A DNA stretch of 64,000 nt, taken from assembly GCA_041399155.1 (NCBI GenBank), contig JAWKTI010000001.1:1860001-1924000 (forward strand), in the 5' to 3' direction. The position numbers were made by a program, and so were the translations under genes. The notes under the pieces are model-generated. The model did not search any database. It was not told where the DNA came from and saw only the letters and a program-made list of their open reading frames with translations. Numbering within the stretch: the stretch's first letter is position 1; each line of letters starts with the position of its first letter. This stretch comes from Zavarzinella sp. (GTDB lineage: Bacteria > Planctomycetota > Planctomycetia > Gemmatales > Gemmataceae). This document shows, one piece after another, positions 17,777 through 27,033 of the stretch.

Positions 17777-18625
17777 TTAGATTTCATTGCTCATCACCTC
17801 ACCATCTGCTCTCCCACACATTCGCAACCAGGTTAAATAACTTGCATTGGTCCCGCTCGTGTAGTAGCCGAAATATCGCACCATTCGCACAGAACCATCC
17901 ATCATGGCAAAGTTACCACCAGCAGTGTGGGCAGATGAGAACCCAAAATTACTGTTCCATTGTGGTCCATTTACAGGTGTCGGTGAATAATTACTCCATT
18001 TCACACATGGCGCAGCTGCCCAGGCCATGTAACAACTACCTGTTGTCGCATGGCAATTTTTCCCGGCATATTCACCAAAGCCAATCGTATTGGACAAGCC
18101 ATCCGTAACTGAAGCGTGAGTAGGTTGTAAATTATTTGTGCGAAAAACTCCTTCATACGGTGCTGTGCTTCTGCCAGCACTGGCAACGTAATCAACTCTT
18201 CCATAAGTGATTGATGCAGAACTGCTACTGTAAGAACTTTCTGATGAACTGGTAATTACGTGCAACCCTGTACCACGCTCGTTGGAAGGGCAAGTCAGGA
18301 TGGCTACCTTGTTTACTGAAGTAACTGCTGCATTCGATGCATAAGAGCGGACGATATTGTCCTGCTCCAGGAATGGCATCAGTTCTACGAACATTCTGCT
18401 GTTGCCGGCTGGATAACGCTTGTATGCGTCCTCATAATTGTGTAATGCCAGAACAATTTGTTTCAGATTATTCTGGCATTTGCTCCGATTTGCAGCTTCA
18501 CGCACTTTTTGCACTGCTGGTAAGAGAAGACCGATAAGAATTGCGATAATGGCAATAACTACCAGTAGTTCAATCAGGGTGAACGCTGTCCGTTCTGCAC
18601 TCTTTAATTTTCTTTTCATCAACAT
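17777..18625 (-). CDS. DUF1559-family prepilin-like protein
   Basis: 282 residues from ATG 18625, chosen because AAAGGAGA lies about 10 bases upstream; ATGs at 18634 and 18619 are alternatives. A short basic leader ends in the type IV prepilin cleavage motif AFTLIELLVVIAIIAILIGLLLPAVQKVREAANR, here residues about 14-48, followed by CQNNLKQIVLALHNYEDAYKRYPAG, the standard DUF1559 opening. The C-terminal part has the conserved HTAGGNFAMMDGSVRMV signature. DUF1559 (SBP_bac_10) proteins are hugely expanded in planctomycetes and probably form pseudopilin-like surface structures. Its translationally coupled lipoprotein partner has been destroyed by the IS66 insertion. Confidence 0.93.
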   Translation of the reverse strand: MLMKRKLKSAERTAFTLIELLVVIAIIAILIGLLLPAVQKVREAANRSKCQNNLKQIVLALHNYEDAYKRYPAGNSRMFVELMPFLEQDNIVRSYASNAAVTSVNKVAILTCPSNERGTGLHVITSSSESSYSSSSASITYGRVDYVASAGRSTAPYEGVFRTNNLQPTHASVTDGLSNTIGFGEYAGKNCHATTGSCYMAWAAAPCVKWSNYSPTPVNGPQWNSNFGFSSAHTAGGNFAMMDGSVRMVRYFGYYTSGTNASYLTWLRMCGRADGEVMSNEI

Positions 18626-19003
18626 AAAAATCATTCTCCTTTGTTTCGTGATGAGTTTCTGTGTGCTGATTTTTTGAGCACAACTTGCTGGTTTTCCCAG
18701 CACAATTTGGGTTGTTTCGGCGGATTTTCTTGTTAAATCTCTTCTCTCCTTCTACTTTTCTGGGTCGGTATAAACCTATGCAAATGAAATGCCACCAATT
18801 CAAATGAGAATTTTTTTTAGACCCGTATATAGTAACAAATGAGAATTTGTCATAACTTGAGCAACACGAATTTTCCTACATATTGTCAAATTAAAATAAT
18901 CAGTAATGTGGGATCTGATGTTGAAAAATGTTTTCAACGAAGTCGAAATTGCCTGGGCGATTAGTTGATAACTCAGGAATAGTACTGAACTGAATTACAA
19001 AAA
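18626..19003. other. 378-bp intergenic region upstream of DUF1559
   Basis: AT-rich and without a credible gene. It holds the DUF1559 ribosome-binding site at its left edge and two copies of CAAATGAGAATT (about 18797 and 18838) that form a short direct repeat in the presumed promoter zone. It also lies downstream of the VIT-vWA gene, but no clear terminator hairpin is visible. Confidence 0.4.
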
Positions 19004-21616
19004 CTACTTCTTCGCGGGACTACGGAACAGATCTTCGATGGCAGCATCCGTCAGTTCTTCCAGACCATGGTTTTCATCCAGAATCAATGCGGTGTTGCTG
19101 GGAGTAATAAATACCAGATAGTTCCCCAAAGCAAACACTTCTTTCATTTCTGGCTGGGCTTGGAGAATTTTGAAGTAGGCATTGCTTTGCGACTTGACTG
19201 CCACCGTTTTCATGTTGGCTGAAAACCGTTCGTCAATCCACAGGCCACCAACCTCAATGCAGTTTCTTCCTTGCACTCGACGATTCGCTGTGGGAGTCAG
19301 GCGGGTTTGATTTCGCAAATTATTGGCAACAATTGCCACGTTGACACCCACGGCACCGGACTGTGCCTGGCGGTAATTGCCAGAGTTCAATAACTTTCCT
19401 GCCAGTGTCAGATCTCGAATCTGCACCTGGGCAGATTCCAGTTCTTTTTTCACTTCCTTTGCCTGCTCTTCAAGTTGCTGCAATCCCTTAGGATCGGTTT
19501 TATTGTCTCGGCGAGCCCGATCCAATTTCTCGATATTATCATCCAACTGCTTTGCCAGTTCTTTCAAACGATCTTTTTCGTAAACACCTCGGGAAGATCC
19601 AATTTCGCCAGGCTTTTTCGCGATGTCTTTGGCAAAATCTTCTACTTTCTGATTCTTGTCCCCTGCCCCCACGACGGGTGCGGGTGCACCAGGAATACTC
19701 CCACCACCAAATCCGCCTCCGAACTGACCGCCAAACTGGCCTCCAAATTGGCCGCCAAAGCCTCCACTGAATCCACCTCCACCAAACTGACCACCAAACT
19801 GGCTATGTGATCCAGTAACTGGTTTCGTGGGGTTGGCTGGCAAACCAGCCGGAGGTGCAGGATTCTGAGCCAATGGTACTGGAGCATCAGGCACTACCAG
19901 GTAACTTGTGTAGGGTGTTGCAATTCCGTGTAGTTTTGCAAGCGAAATCAATTCATCCATTAATTCCTTGTTTTCACCGTTCAATCGAATCTGATCGAGC
20001 AGAAAAGCTACTTTGCGGCGTGCCCACAGATTCTCCACAAAGCCCCGTTCGTCTTTGGTGCGTTCTGGGAACTTGACTTCGTATTTGAACTCGTGCTTTT
20101 TACCGTTCACCTGACCGCTAAGTGTAATGGTGCCAGTTCCACTGCCAGTGTATTTGCCCAGCACCACTAATTGACTGCCATAGAACAAATCCGGCAATGA
20201 CGTGGGGTACATTTCAAATAACTTGACGTTTGTGGATGATCGCAACCGCAGATCAGACATAATGGGATGGCTGATCTTGCTGTACAAGCTGGATACTTTC
20301 ACTTCGATATCTTCAGCGGGTCGCACATACGTGCTGATTGCCTTGGTAGTTTCTGCCAGTTGATCCAGCAGTGCAGTATTCACATCGTCGCCCACACCAA
20401 AAGTAAAGATACGTGTGTTGGCAGTATTTTTTTCCTGCACATGCTTTAAGATATTTTCGGGCTTCATTTCACCGATCGTGGGCTGACCATCGGTGAAAAA
20501 TACCATCGTAAAAGATCTACCCTTATCTGCTGTGCGTAACGTCATGGAATCGAGCAATGCTAGTTCAATTGCCGTTCCACCACCCGATCGTAAGTCATCT
20601 ACCCATTTCATGGCATCTTCAATCTGATCCTGTTTTGCATCGACCAGCTGCTCGCGATACTGCCGCACTGTGGTACTGAAGCTGACCACATTAAATCGGT
20701 CTTCCGCCCGCAGATTCGCCAGACAATGCTTAATAGCCTTGCGTGCCTGGTCCATTTTTACCGCAGTCATGCTGCCTGAAGTATCGAGCACCAGCACCAT
20801 ATCACGGGCAACCGATTTTTCCTTTGTTTTTTCCATTTCAGGCGAAAGCAGAAACAGAAAATGTCCCGCCTCACCTGTCACATGCCGTTGAAACAGTGGG
20901 GTCAGACCAATTTCCTGATCACCCAGTGTGTAAAATAATTGAAAATCGCGATCCAAGATTGATTGCGATTTTCGGAACTCCATACGCACTTCTTTGTCGC
21001 TGCGCCGCGACAGATCAACCGCATGGGTGGGGCTATACACATGCTGAATCGCCTGTTGGGACCGAAGCACGGCAGAGATGGAAAATTCTTCCAATGTGGC
21101 CAGGGCTTTGCCATCCGTTTTCAGCGGGTAGACATACTCAACAACTTTATTGTCCTGATTGGCAATGGAAGTATAGCTGACTTTTACTTTTTGATCGTTG
21201 CGGGGCTGAATTGGAAACAACTTCAAGCGTACCAGATCCCCACCGACGTATTCCAGAAGAGCAGGGTCTTTGGTTTTGCGAACTATTTCATTGTAAATGA
21301 CTGTCGCTTCTTTCGCAGGCAGCAATTCCCCATGAACTTCTTTGCCATTCACCCAGATAGTCAGTTTGTTGACACTGGCCCCCTTAGGCACCGGAAACAG
21401 GTATTCTGCTTCCAAGGCACGGTTGGTGTGGTTTCGAAATGCCTGTTCCACGGTAGTGATGGCAACCTGATCCTGAATATCGATATTAACTCGGTGGAAT
21501 ACCATCCCCAGTGGGGGCACTTGCTTGTCATGTGGCACAACAAGGCCACGTGAGAAGCACAATTGCTGCGTAGCAAAGACCAGCATCAGGGCGACACAAT
21601 ATTGGCGAATCAACAT
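19004..21616 (-). CDS. VIT and von Willebrand A domain protein with Gly-rich repeat
   Basis: 870 residues from ATG 21616, six bases after GAGGAG; the ATG at 21622 directly abuts that sequence. Signal peptide, then a VIT domain (about 30-150) with VEQAFRNHTNRALEAEYLFPVPKGA, and a vWA domain (about 275-450) whose metal-adhesion site is intact: DTSGSM, a conserved Thr in GGGTAI, and FFTDGQPT. A low-complexity segment follows, with repeats of GGQF between about residues 610 and 650, then a charged coiled coil (DRLKELAKQLDDNIEKLDR) and a C-terminal domain including GGLWIDERF. Proteins of this design are common on planctomycete surfaces and probably mediate protein-protein contacts. Confidence 0.9.
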   Translation of the reverse strand: MLIRQYCVALMLVFATQQLCFSRGLVVPHDKQVPPLGMVFHRVNIDIQDQVAITTVEQAFRNHTNRALEAEYLFPVPKGASVNKLTIWVNGKEVHGELLPAKEATVIYNEIVRKTKDPALLEYVGGDLVRLKLFPIQPRNDQKVKVSYTSIANQDNKVVEYVYPLKTDGKALATLEEFSISAVLRSQQAIQHVYSPTHAVDLSRRSDKEVRMEFRKSQSILDRDFQLFYTLGDQEIGLTPLFQRHVTGEAGHFLFLLSPEMEKTKEKSVARDMVLVLDTSGSMTAVKMDQARKAIKHCLANLRAEDRFNVVSFSTTVRQYREQLVDAKQDQIEDAMKWVDDLRSGGGTAIELALLDSMTLRTADKGRSFTMVFFTDGQPTIGEMKPENILKHVQEKNTANTRIFTFGVGDDVNTALLDQLAETTKAISTYVRPAEDIEVKVSSLYSKISHPIMSDLRLRSSTNVKLFEMYPTSLPDLFYGSQLVVLGKYTGSGTGTITLSGQVNGKKHEFKYEVKFPERTKDERGFVENLWARRKVAFLLDQIRLNGENKELMDELISLAKLHGIATPYTSYLVVPDAPVPLAQNPAPPAGLPANPTKPVTGSHSQFGGQFGGGGFSGGFGGQFGGQFGGQFGGGFGGGSIPGAPAPVVGAGDKNQKVEDFAKDIAKKPGEIGSSRGVYEKDRLKELAKQLDDNIEKLDRARRDNKTDPKGLQQLEEQAKEVKKELESAQVQIRDLTLAGKLLNSGNYRQAQSGAVGVNVAIVANNLRNQTRLTPTANRRVQGRNCIEVGGLWIDERFSANMKTVAVKSQSNAYFKILQAQPEMKEVFALGNYLVFITPSNTALILDENHGLEELTDAAIEDLFRSPAKK

Positions 21617-22158
21617 GTCCATCTCCTCTTCAAACTATCTCCCGCAAGTATAAACGAAAGCGGTGCTATTGGGGATTGCAATATTACCGGGCTGTTACGG
21701 ACTGGTTACATTTCCCAGCACGTTTCAAGCAGAAGTGGTGATGAGAAAACCATGAGAAACAATAGGCTTTCCACTTTGCTCGCCGATCACTGCCCGAACG
21801 CCTTCCCACAGATATCACTGGAAGATCGCTCTTGGAAGCATGGAATTATTTCCACGCTATATTAATATATCCTCGAGCTTTCAGATTTTGGCATTTTTTT
21901 CTCGCATGGGCGTTGTTTTTGCGAAATGCATCCGTCGCAAGTGCTAATCCAATAATAAGTTACGTCAACGGAAACTTTTTTGTGAATTTTTGGAAAATTG
22001 ATATCACCCCTTCAAGTTGAAGGATAATTGATAGTGTACAGAAATATGAAGATGACTCAGAAAATCTACTGCACTACAATTGTTTTAAGAAGAATTGAAT
22101 TTCTTGCGATCTGTTCGAAAAAAACTTCTTAACTGGATTTATGATTTCAGGTAATCAA
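21617..22158. other. 542-bp intergenic region
   Basis: No credible gene on either strand; strongly AT-rich from about 21840. It should hold the promoter of the VIT-vWA gene and the transcript end of the dehydrogenase gene at 22159. I could not identify a clean hairpin or promoter pair in it. Confidence 0.35.
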
Positions 22159-23067
22159 CTACCGTTTCACGTTCGAAATATGTTCCAGTGCAAGTAACAG
22201 GGCGTGGGTGCCTTTGCGGCCATAACCCTGGGCACGGACCGCTTCGTACAATTGCTTGGCCAGTGCCAAACCAGGAAGACAGATGTTCATTTTTTCGGCT
22301 TCGGCCAGGGCAATCCCCATGTCTTTGATAAAGTGCTCTACATAGAAGCCAGGTTCAAAGTTGCGTGCCATCATCCGTGGGCCTAACACCTCCAGCGCTT
22401 TGCTGCCTGCCGCACCGACAGAAACCGATTTGAATACAGTTTCCAGGTCCAGCCCGGATTTATAACCGTAAAGCAATCCTTCGCAAACCGCAATCATATT
22501 GGCAGCAATCAAAATCTGATTCACCATTTTGGTGTGCTGTCCGGAACCAGCTTTGCCCTGGTGCACAATTGTTTTGCCCATACATTCAAAAATTGGCTGA
22601 ACCGCAGCCACTACTTCTGCATCGCCCCCAATCATAATGGAAAGTGCGGCATTTTTAGCACCGACATCGCCCCCCGAAACAGGTGCATCGAGCGAAAACA
22701 CCCCTTTTTCGAGCGCAGCTTTGTATATTTCTACTGCTAGAGTGGGCTCACTGGTGGTCATATCAACCAGAATTGTGCCCGCCTTACTACCCGAAAGTGC
22801 ACCTTTTTCACCCAAAAAGACCTCCCGTACATCGCTGGGAAAGCCCACAATCGCAAAAACCACGTCAGAATTTTCTGCCACTTCGCGTGGGCTTCCAGCT
22901 AATTTCGCCCCCAACTCGACTAGTGGCTGGGCTTTTTCTGGCGTGCGTGTGTAAACTGTTGCCTGAAAGCCTTTTTCCATGGCATGCTGGCACATCCAGC
23001 GTCCCATCACTCCTGTGCCAATCCAGCCAATGCGAGTTTTACCAGGCTGGGCAATCACGATGCTCAT
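22159..23067 (-). CDS. 3-hydroxyisobutyrate dehydrogenase-like NAD(P)-dependent oxidoreductase
   Basis: 302 residues from ATG 23067 (MSIVIAQPGK), six bases after GGAG; the ATG at 23085 lies upstream of that ribosome-binding site. Rossmann motif GWIGTGVMGRWMCQHAMEKG near the N-terminus, then the substrate-binding DAPVSGGDVGAKNAALSIMIGG and the catalytic Lys in GSGQHTKMVNQILIAANM. The C-terminal helical domain contains FIKDMGIALAEAEKMNICLPG. Members reduce or oxidise beta-hydroxyacids such as tartronate semialdehyde or 3-hydroxyisobutyrate; the exact substrate is unclear. Divergent from the lipase-like gene at 23162. Confidence 0.9.
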   Translation of the reverse strand: MSIVIAQPGKTRIGWIGTGVMGRWMCQHAMEKGFQATVYTRTPEKAQPLVELGAKLAGSPREVAENSDVVFAIVGFPSDVREVFLGEKGALSGSKAGTILVDMTTSEPTLAVEIYKAALEKGVFSLDAPVSGGDVGAKNAALSIMIGGDAEVVAAVQPIFECMGKTIVHQGKAGSGQHTKMVNQILIAANMIAVCEGLLYGYKSGLDLETVFKSVSVGAAGSKALEVLGPRMMARNFEPGFYVEHFIKDMGIALAEAEKMNICLPGLALAKQLYEAVRAQGYGRKGTHALLLALEHISNVKR

Positions 23068-23161
23068 TCGTTTCTCCAGTTGCATTTCGCTGTCAGGATG
23101 CTATCATGAAGAGTTCGTGAATATTTCTTACAAACTTCATGATTGCAAGTAGCGACCATTA

Positions 23162-23926
23162 ATGCCAGATATTGTTCTTCAAAGGCCGATTGTATTGGTT
23201 CATGGGCTGTTTGGCTTTGGTCGAGTTTATCTCGGACCGATTACATTTGCTCGTTATTTTCCGGGAATTGAGCAAACATTGAACCAGTCTGGCTTGCGGG
23301 TGGGGATTCCCCAATTGAGCCTAACCCGGGGCATTGAAGAACGTGCAGTCGAGCTCCGCAGATATATCATCCGGCGATTTCCAAATGAACAAGTGCATAT
23401 CATCGCCCACAGCATGGGTGGGTTGGATGCACGCCATATGATCACCCACCTGGGCATGGCAGATCAGGTCCATTCGCTGACCACGATTGGAACGCCCCAC
23501 CGTGGTAGTAGCTTTGCCGATTGGTGCATTCGTTATCCAGGCCGGATTTACATGCCACTTCTGCGTGCGTTGCGGATTCCCTGCCAGGCATTTGAAGACT
23601 TGACCACGACTTCTTGCCGCCGCTTTAATGAGAATACACCCAACATTCCCAACGTTAGGTACTTTTCTGTAGCAGGAAACTGCAGCAGAGCCGTTCTGAC
23701 GCCCACCTGGAGGCCGATGCACCGAATTGTGAAGGCGATTGAAGGTGACAACGACGGGGTTGTTTCCCTTTCCTCTGCTCAATATGGCGAATCCTGCGAA
23801 GTTTGGCATGCAGATCATATGAATCTGGTAAATCGGAAAAATCCCAGATTGGGAAGCACACCACGCGAACAGGATTATTTACGTCTTGCCAAAAAACTGC
23901 AACTGGTGGAAGAGAATCGGTTATAA
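23162..23926 (+). CDS. Alpha/beta hydrolase, lipase-like
   Basis: 254 residues. The opening PIVLVHGLFGFGRV supplies the oxyanion HG motif, the nucleophile elbow is IIAHSMGGLDARHM, and an Asp (EGDNDGVVSLSS) and a His (WHADHMNLV) complete the triad. This arrangement is that of the bacterial triacylglycerol lipase/esterase family with Ca-independent members. No signal peptide is visible, so it may be cytoplasmic or use another route. No strong ribosome-binding site precedes the ATG. The 3' end is convergent with the GNAT gene at 23961 and shares a hairpin. Confidence 0.85.
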   Translation: MPDIVLQRPIVLVHGLFGFGRVYLGPITFARYFPGIEQTLNQSGLRVGIPQLSLTRGIEERAVELRRYIIRRFPNEQVHIIAHSMGGLDARHMITHLGMADQVHSLTTIGTPHRGSSFADWCIRYPGRIYMPLLRALRIPCQAFEDLTTTSCRRFNENTPNIPNVRYFSVAGNCSRAVLTPTWRPMHRIVKAIEGDNDGVVSLSSAQYGESCEVWHADHMNLVNRKNPRLGSTPREQDYLRLAKKLQLVEENRL

Positions 23927-23939
23927 CCAAGCCGAATAA

Positions 23940-23965
23940 AATTAGTGAATTTTCATTCACTTATT
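23940..23965. terminator. Hairpin between convergent lipase and GNAT genes
   Basis: AGTGAAT (23944-23950) and ATTCACT (23955-23961) pair around the loop TTTC; the stem extends outward to AAT/ATT with one mismatch. It overlaps the stop codon of the GNAT gene and follows the lipase stop by 13 bases, so it can serve both strands. Confidence 0.5.
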
Positions 23966-24518
23966 GCAGGTGGAGTTCTTTTTCAAGTTTTACTACTGGC
24001 TTCCCACATTCATCAAGAAAACAATTTCCCACCTGCAACAATCCAAGCTTCTGTACCACTCGAATTGAGCGAGCGTTTTCCGCGTGGGCACAGGCAACTA
24101 TGGACTTGGTTTTTGGGTCATTTTCGGCAATGTGCAGCAAGATAGTTGCGGCTTCTGTCGCAATACCCTGTCCCCACGCAGATTGCTGCAGGCGATAACC
24201 AATCTCTTCCGCATTGGGATCTGTCCAGCCAATTTCTGCAGCAAATTGTGCCTTGATCGCCGGTCTGATGAATATCCACCCCAAAAACTGCCCAGTGGTG
24301 CGGTCTTCAATAATTCGTATGCCATGCCAGGGATGGCTCAGGTTCAACATGTAAACAGTGCGAATACGGTCGCGGTACCAGTCAATCGTTGTCGCTGGTC
24401 GATCCCCCATGTACCGCATCACCTCAGGATCAGCATCCAGTTCAAGCAGTGACCTGGCATCCAGTTCTGTGATGTCACGCAACACCAGACGTGCGGTTAA
24501 AAGTGAAGGTTCTCTCAT
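23961..24518 (-). CDS. GNAT acetyltransferase, RimJ/RimL-like
   Basis: 185 residues from ATG 24518 (MREPSLLTARLVLRDI), with AGGAAT upstream; a reading from 24554 would overlap the preceding gene. The pattern LTARLVLRDITELDARSLLEL is the usual RimL-type N-terminus. Acetyl-CoA binding is marked by EIGYRLQQSAWGQGIATEAATILLHIA, and VVQKLGLLQVG forms the C-terminal strand-helix. Likely N-acetylates a protein N-terminus or a small amine. Probably cotranscribed with the TrmJ-like gene immediately upstream. Confidence 0.88.
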   Translation of the reverse strand: MREPSLLTARLVLRDITELDARSLLELDADPEVMRYMGDRPATTIDWYRDRIRTVYMLNLSHPWHGIRIIEDRTTGQFLGWIFIRPAIKAQFAAEIGWTDPNAEEIGYRLQQSAWGQGIATEAATILLHIAENDPKTKSIVACAHAENARSIRVVQKLGLLQVGNCFLDECGKPVVKLEKELHLQ

Positions 24519-24550
24519 ACTATTCCTGATTTCGCTTCGGTAACGGTTAT

Positions 24551-25324
24551 TCACTCAGGAGAATCAGCGGCACCACCAAGTTCAACCAGTCGTTCGAGCG
24601 TGCGGGCGATTTGGTAAAGTGCCTGAAGTTCCTTTTTCTGTAATGAGGCTTTCGCCAATAACTGGCGCAAGGCGATGATGTTCTGAACGTGATGGCCATC
24701 CCACTTCGACGTGGTGCGACGCAACGATTGCTCAAATACCTGAACCAGTCTTTCAATATCAGCAATGGTCGCACTGTTTTGTTGATTCGGGGCCAATGTT
24801 GGGAGCGAATGCCAGCGGATTTGCGATAATTCGTAAAGACACACTCCCACTGCCTGACCAAGGTTCATGCTGGGATGTTCTGCCACCGTGGGAATCAGCA
24901 TCCGTTGTTGGCAATATTGCAGGTGGTCTTTGGTCAGACCGTCTGTTTCCGAACCGAACAGAATGGCAAGTCCACAACCTGAAGGAAATTGACTTTCCAG
25001 ATGACCCACTACCCACTTGGGCGTGGGTGAGGGCTGATCTGCTTCATTCCGAGAAATTTTGCCGGAAGTACCAATGACGTAATGAGTTGCTGCGATTGCC
25101 TCCTGCAATGTCGCTACCACTTTGGCATCACGAAGGATGTGGGTTGCTTCCCGCGCCATCATGGTCGCCTGGATATCGTGATGATTTGCCAGTGGGTCTA
25201 CCAGATACAAATTGGAAAACCCGAAATTGGCCATTGCGCGGGCAGTCATGCCAATATTGCCTGCAAATTTCGGCTGCACCAGCACGATTCGACAGTTCGA
25301 TTTCCAATTCAGAATTTCACCCAT
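24551..25324 (-). CDS. SPOUT RNA 2'-O-methyltransferase, TrmJ/TrmH family
   Basis: 257 residues. SPOUT-fold tRNA/rRNA methyltransferase: LVQPKFAGNIGMTARAMANFG (motif 1 with the conserved Asn and Arg), LAILFGSETDGLTKD (motif 2) and IPTVAEHPSMNLGQAVGVCLYEL (motif 3, the SAM-binding knot). The length and the C-terminal helical extension fit TrmJ, which methylates the ribose of nucleotide 32 in tRNAs. Cytoplasmic. It is followed on the same strand by the RimL-like gene, whose longest possible reading overlaps it by four bases. Confidence 0.88.
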   Translation of the reverse strand: MGEILNWKSNCRIVLVQPKFAGNIGMTARAMANFGFSNLYLVDPLANHHDIQATMMAREATHILRDAKVVATLQEAIAATHYVIGTSGKISRNEADQPSPTPKWVVGHLESQFPSGCGLAILFGSETDGLTKDHLQYCQQRMLIPTVAEHPSMNLGQAVGVCLYELSQIRWHSLPTLAPNQQNSATIADIERLVQVFEQSLRRTTSKWDGHHVQNIIALRQLLAKASLQKKELQALYQIARTLERLVELGGAADSPE

Positions 25325-25354
25325 TACAGTTGCGACTGAGCATTGAGTTGTTGG

Positions 25355-26956
25355 TTATGTGAGATCTTCAATACTGGCGATGATCCGATCAATCACTTCA
25401 TCGTCCGTGCGGGGGTTGAAGAACACTGCTTTCCATGCGGGCAACGTCTGACCGTGGGGATGATAACCGTAGGATCTGGTAAAACTTAAGCGGGCATCCA
25501 CAGCAGGATTCATTGCAGATTCCCGCTTTTCATACATCCGCCGAATCTCGTGTAAATATTGCTCCCGTTCTTCAATGGTTAGTTCATTATTTTCAAATCG
25601 TTCAAAAATCCGCTTGGCATCCCGCCCACGTGGCAGCACCCACCAGCAAACACTTGGTCCTGGGGTATTTAAGTTCAGGACCTTGCAAAAATCAAACCGC
25701 TCGATCCGTTCTTTTAACTGACGTGCTCGCTCTATTGCCTGCACTACCAGCATCCGGTAACCTTGCAGTCCGATCCCATTCAAGGATGCCATTACCGAAT
25801 AAGGACCGATACCTGGTCGGGAACACTCCAGTGTAAAAAGTGCAGGATCGTGGCGAAAATCGGCTTCTGCAAAATACGGTATCTCATCTAAGGATCGTGT
25901 GAGCAATGCCAGATCATCGCGTCGGCTGACAATAAAGGCACTTGATGGATAGTGCCCCCAGCCCATTTTGTGAAAATCGATAGTTACAGAATCAGCATGT
26001 TGAAAACCTTTGGTTGCCTGCTGCGATTTTTCTACCAATGCCAGAGTACTTGGATGAATTTCCAACGGATTTGCTGTGAGGTCATACTCTGTTAGAAAAC
26101 AACTGACCCAGCCCACAGCCGCATCTGCATGCAAGTGGGGGATTGTTGCCTGATACTGCATTGCTTTGCGATTGATTACTTCTCGAATTAAAGCGATATC
26201 ATCGATCCCAAAGGCATCTGTAGTGCCAAATGTCGCGATGACAAATGCCACTTTTTTGCCCGCCTGGTAGAGTTCATCCAACTTTGCTTCCAGCAGATCG
26301 ATTCGCATCGCAATGTCACGATCAGTGGGAATTGCATGGAGGTTATCTACACCCATCCCCAGCCAGCCAGCAAGAGTTTCGTTGGAATAATGGCCCGCTT
26401 CAGATACCACCCCCACGAGATTGGCTTCCTGCATTCCTTTACGCATGGTGCCGGGGGCAACCTTTTCAATCCCCAATTTGCCTGCATACAAATTGGAGAT
26501 GGTACCACCGATGGTAAAGACACCCCAGGGCGATTGCGTGTGGTAGAAAATGAGATTGGCCAGTGCGGTAATCGCCTTCACTTCCAGCTCATTCGATCGC
26601 AGACAGTACGTATCAACACACATGTTCGGGTTTTTCAGAACCGCAGCGAAGGTGCCTATCAGCGACGCATAATTCGGTGGGCCTTTCACATTTTCCAGAT
26701 GCAACTTCGATTGCCAGTTATCGGTACCCCAGAAAAATGGAAAAATGGCATCACGTGCATCTTTCAAATTCCCAGGAAGTGTATGAATTTCAGGATTTGC
26801 CTGGGCCGTTTCATAATTTCGCGACATCACCCCACCTGGGGGCAAAGACTGCTCTGCCTCGTGGGCCAGCAGTAATTCGTTAATAATTTCTAATAACTGG
26901 GTGCGGTTGCACGTAAAAAACGTATCTACCAGTTCCTGAAAACGATCTGCATTCAA
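25355..26956 (-). CDS. PLP-dependent group II amino-acid decarboxylase
   Basis: 533 residues. Fold type I decarboxylase of the glutamate/aromatic/histidine group: the cofactor-binding segment HLHADAAVGWVSCFL and the PLP Lys in VTIDFHKMGWGHYPSSAF are unmistakable. FTIGGTISNLYAGKLG matches the phosphate-binding turn. The N-terminal helical region (1-100) and the C-terminal small domain (LNTPGPSVCWWVLP) are complete. The substrate could be Glu, Asp, Tyr or a diamine; the sequence does not decide. Standing alone on the minus strand between the RNA methyltransferase and a membrane-associated protein. Confidence 0.88.
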   Translation of the reverse strand: MNADRFQELVDTFFTCNRTQLLEIINELLLAHEAEQSLPPGGVMSRNYETAQANPEIHTLPGNLKDARDAIFPFFWGTDNWQSKLHLENVKGPPNYASLIGTFAAVLKNPNMCVDTYCLRSNELEVKAITALANLIFYHTQSPWGVFTIGGTISNLYAGKLGIEKVAPGTMRKGMQEANLVGVVSEAGHYSNETLAGWLGMGVDNLHAIPTDRDIAMRIDLLEAKLDELYQAGKKVAFVIATFGTTDAFGIDDIALIREVINRKAMQYQATIPHLHADAAVGWVSCFLTEYDLTANPLEIHPSTLALVEKSQQATKGFQHADSVTIDFHKMGWGHYPSSAFIVSRRDDLALLTRSLDEIPYFAEADFRHDPALFTLECSRPGIGPYSVMASLNGIGLQGYRMLVVQAIERARQLKERIERFDFCKVLNLNTPGPSVCWWVLPRGRDAKRIFERFENNELTIEEREQYLHEIRRMYEKRESAMNPAVDARLSFTRSYGYHPHGQTLPAWKAVFFNPRTDDEVIDRIIASIEDLT

Positions 26957-27033
26957 TGGTGCACCCTCAATTCGCCTGAAAGGATATTATAGGATGCTGA
27001 AGCATCAGCACGCTGGCAGACAACTGAATGCTA

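Larger units (their letters stand above)
16072..17787 (-). pseudogene. Small lipoprotein gene paired with DUF1559, interrupted by the IS66 element
   Basis: Removing the element at 16166-17687 and one 8-bp duplication restores one open frame of 62 codons. It starts at ATG 17787 (MKSNREIGFIRLWRAG), has a lipobox VLIAGC followed by DSSTKK, and continues after the junction as TETPEAQPKHEEVIGKDG to a stop at 16072-16074. The start overlaps the end of the upstream DUF1559 gene by 11 bases, so the two were translated together. Small lipoproteins commonly accompany DUF1559 genes in planctomycetes. As sequenced, only the first 33 or so codons remain in frame before the insertion. Confidence 0.85.

Noticed and set aside
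19640..19830. Tandem repeat in the VIT-vWA gene
   Set aside because: It encodes in-frame Gly-rich GGQF repeats, so it is listed with the gene and not as a separate DNA element.
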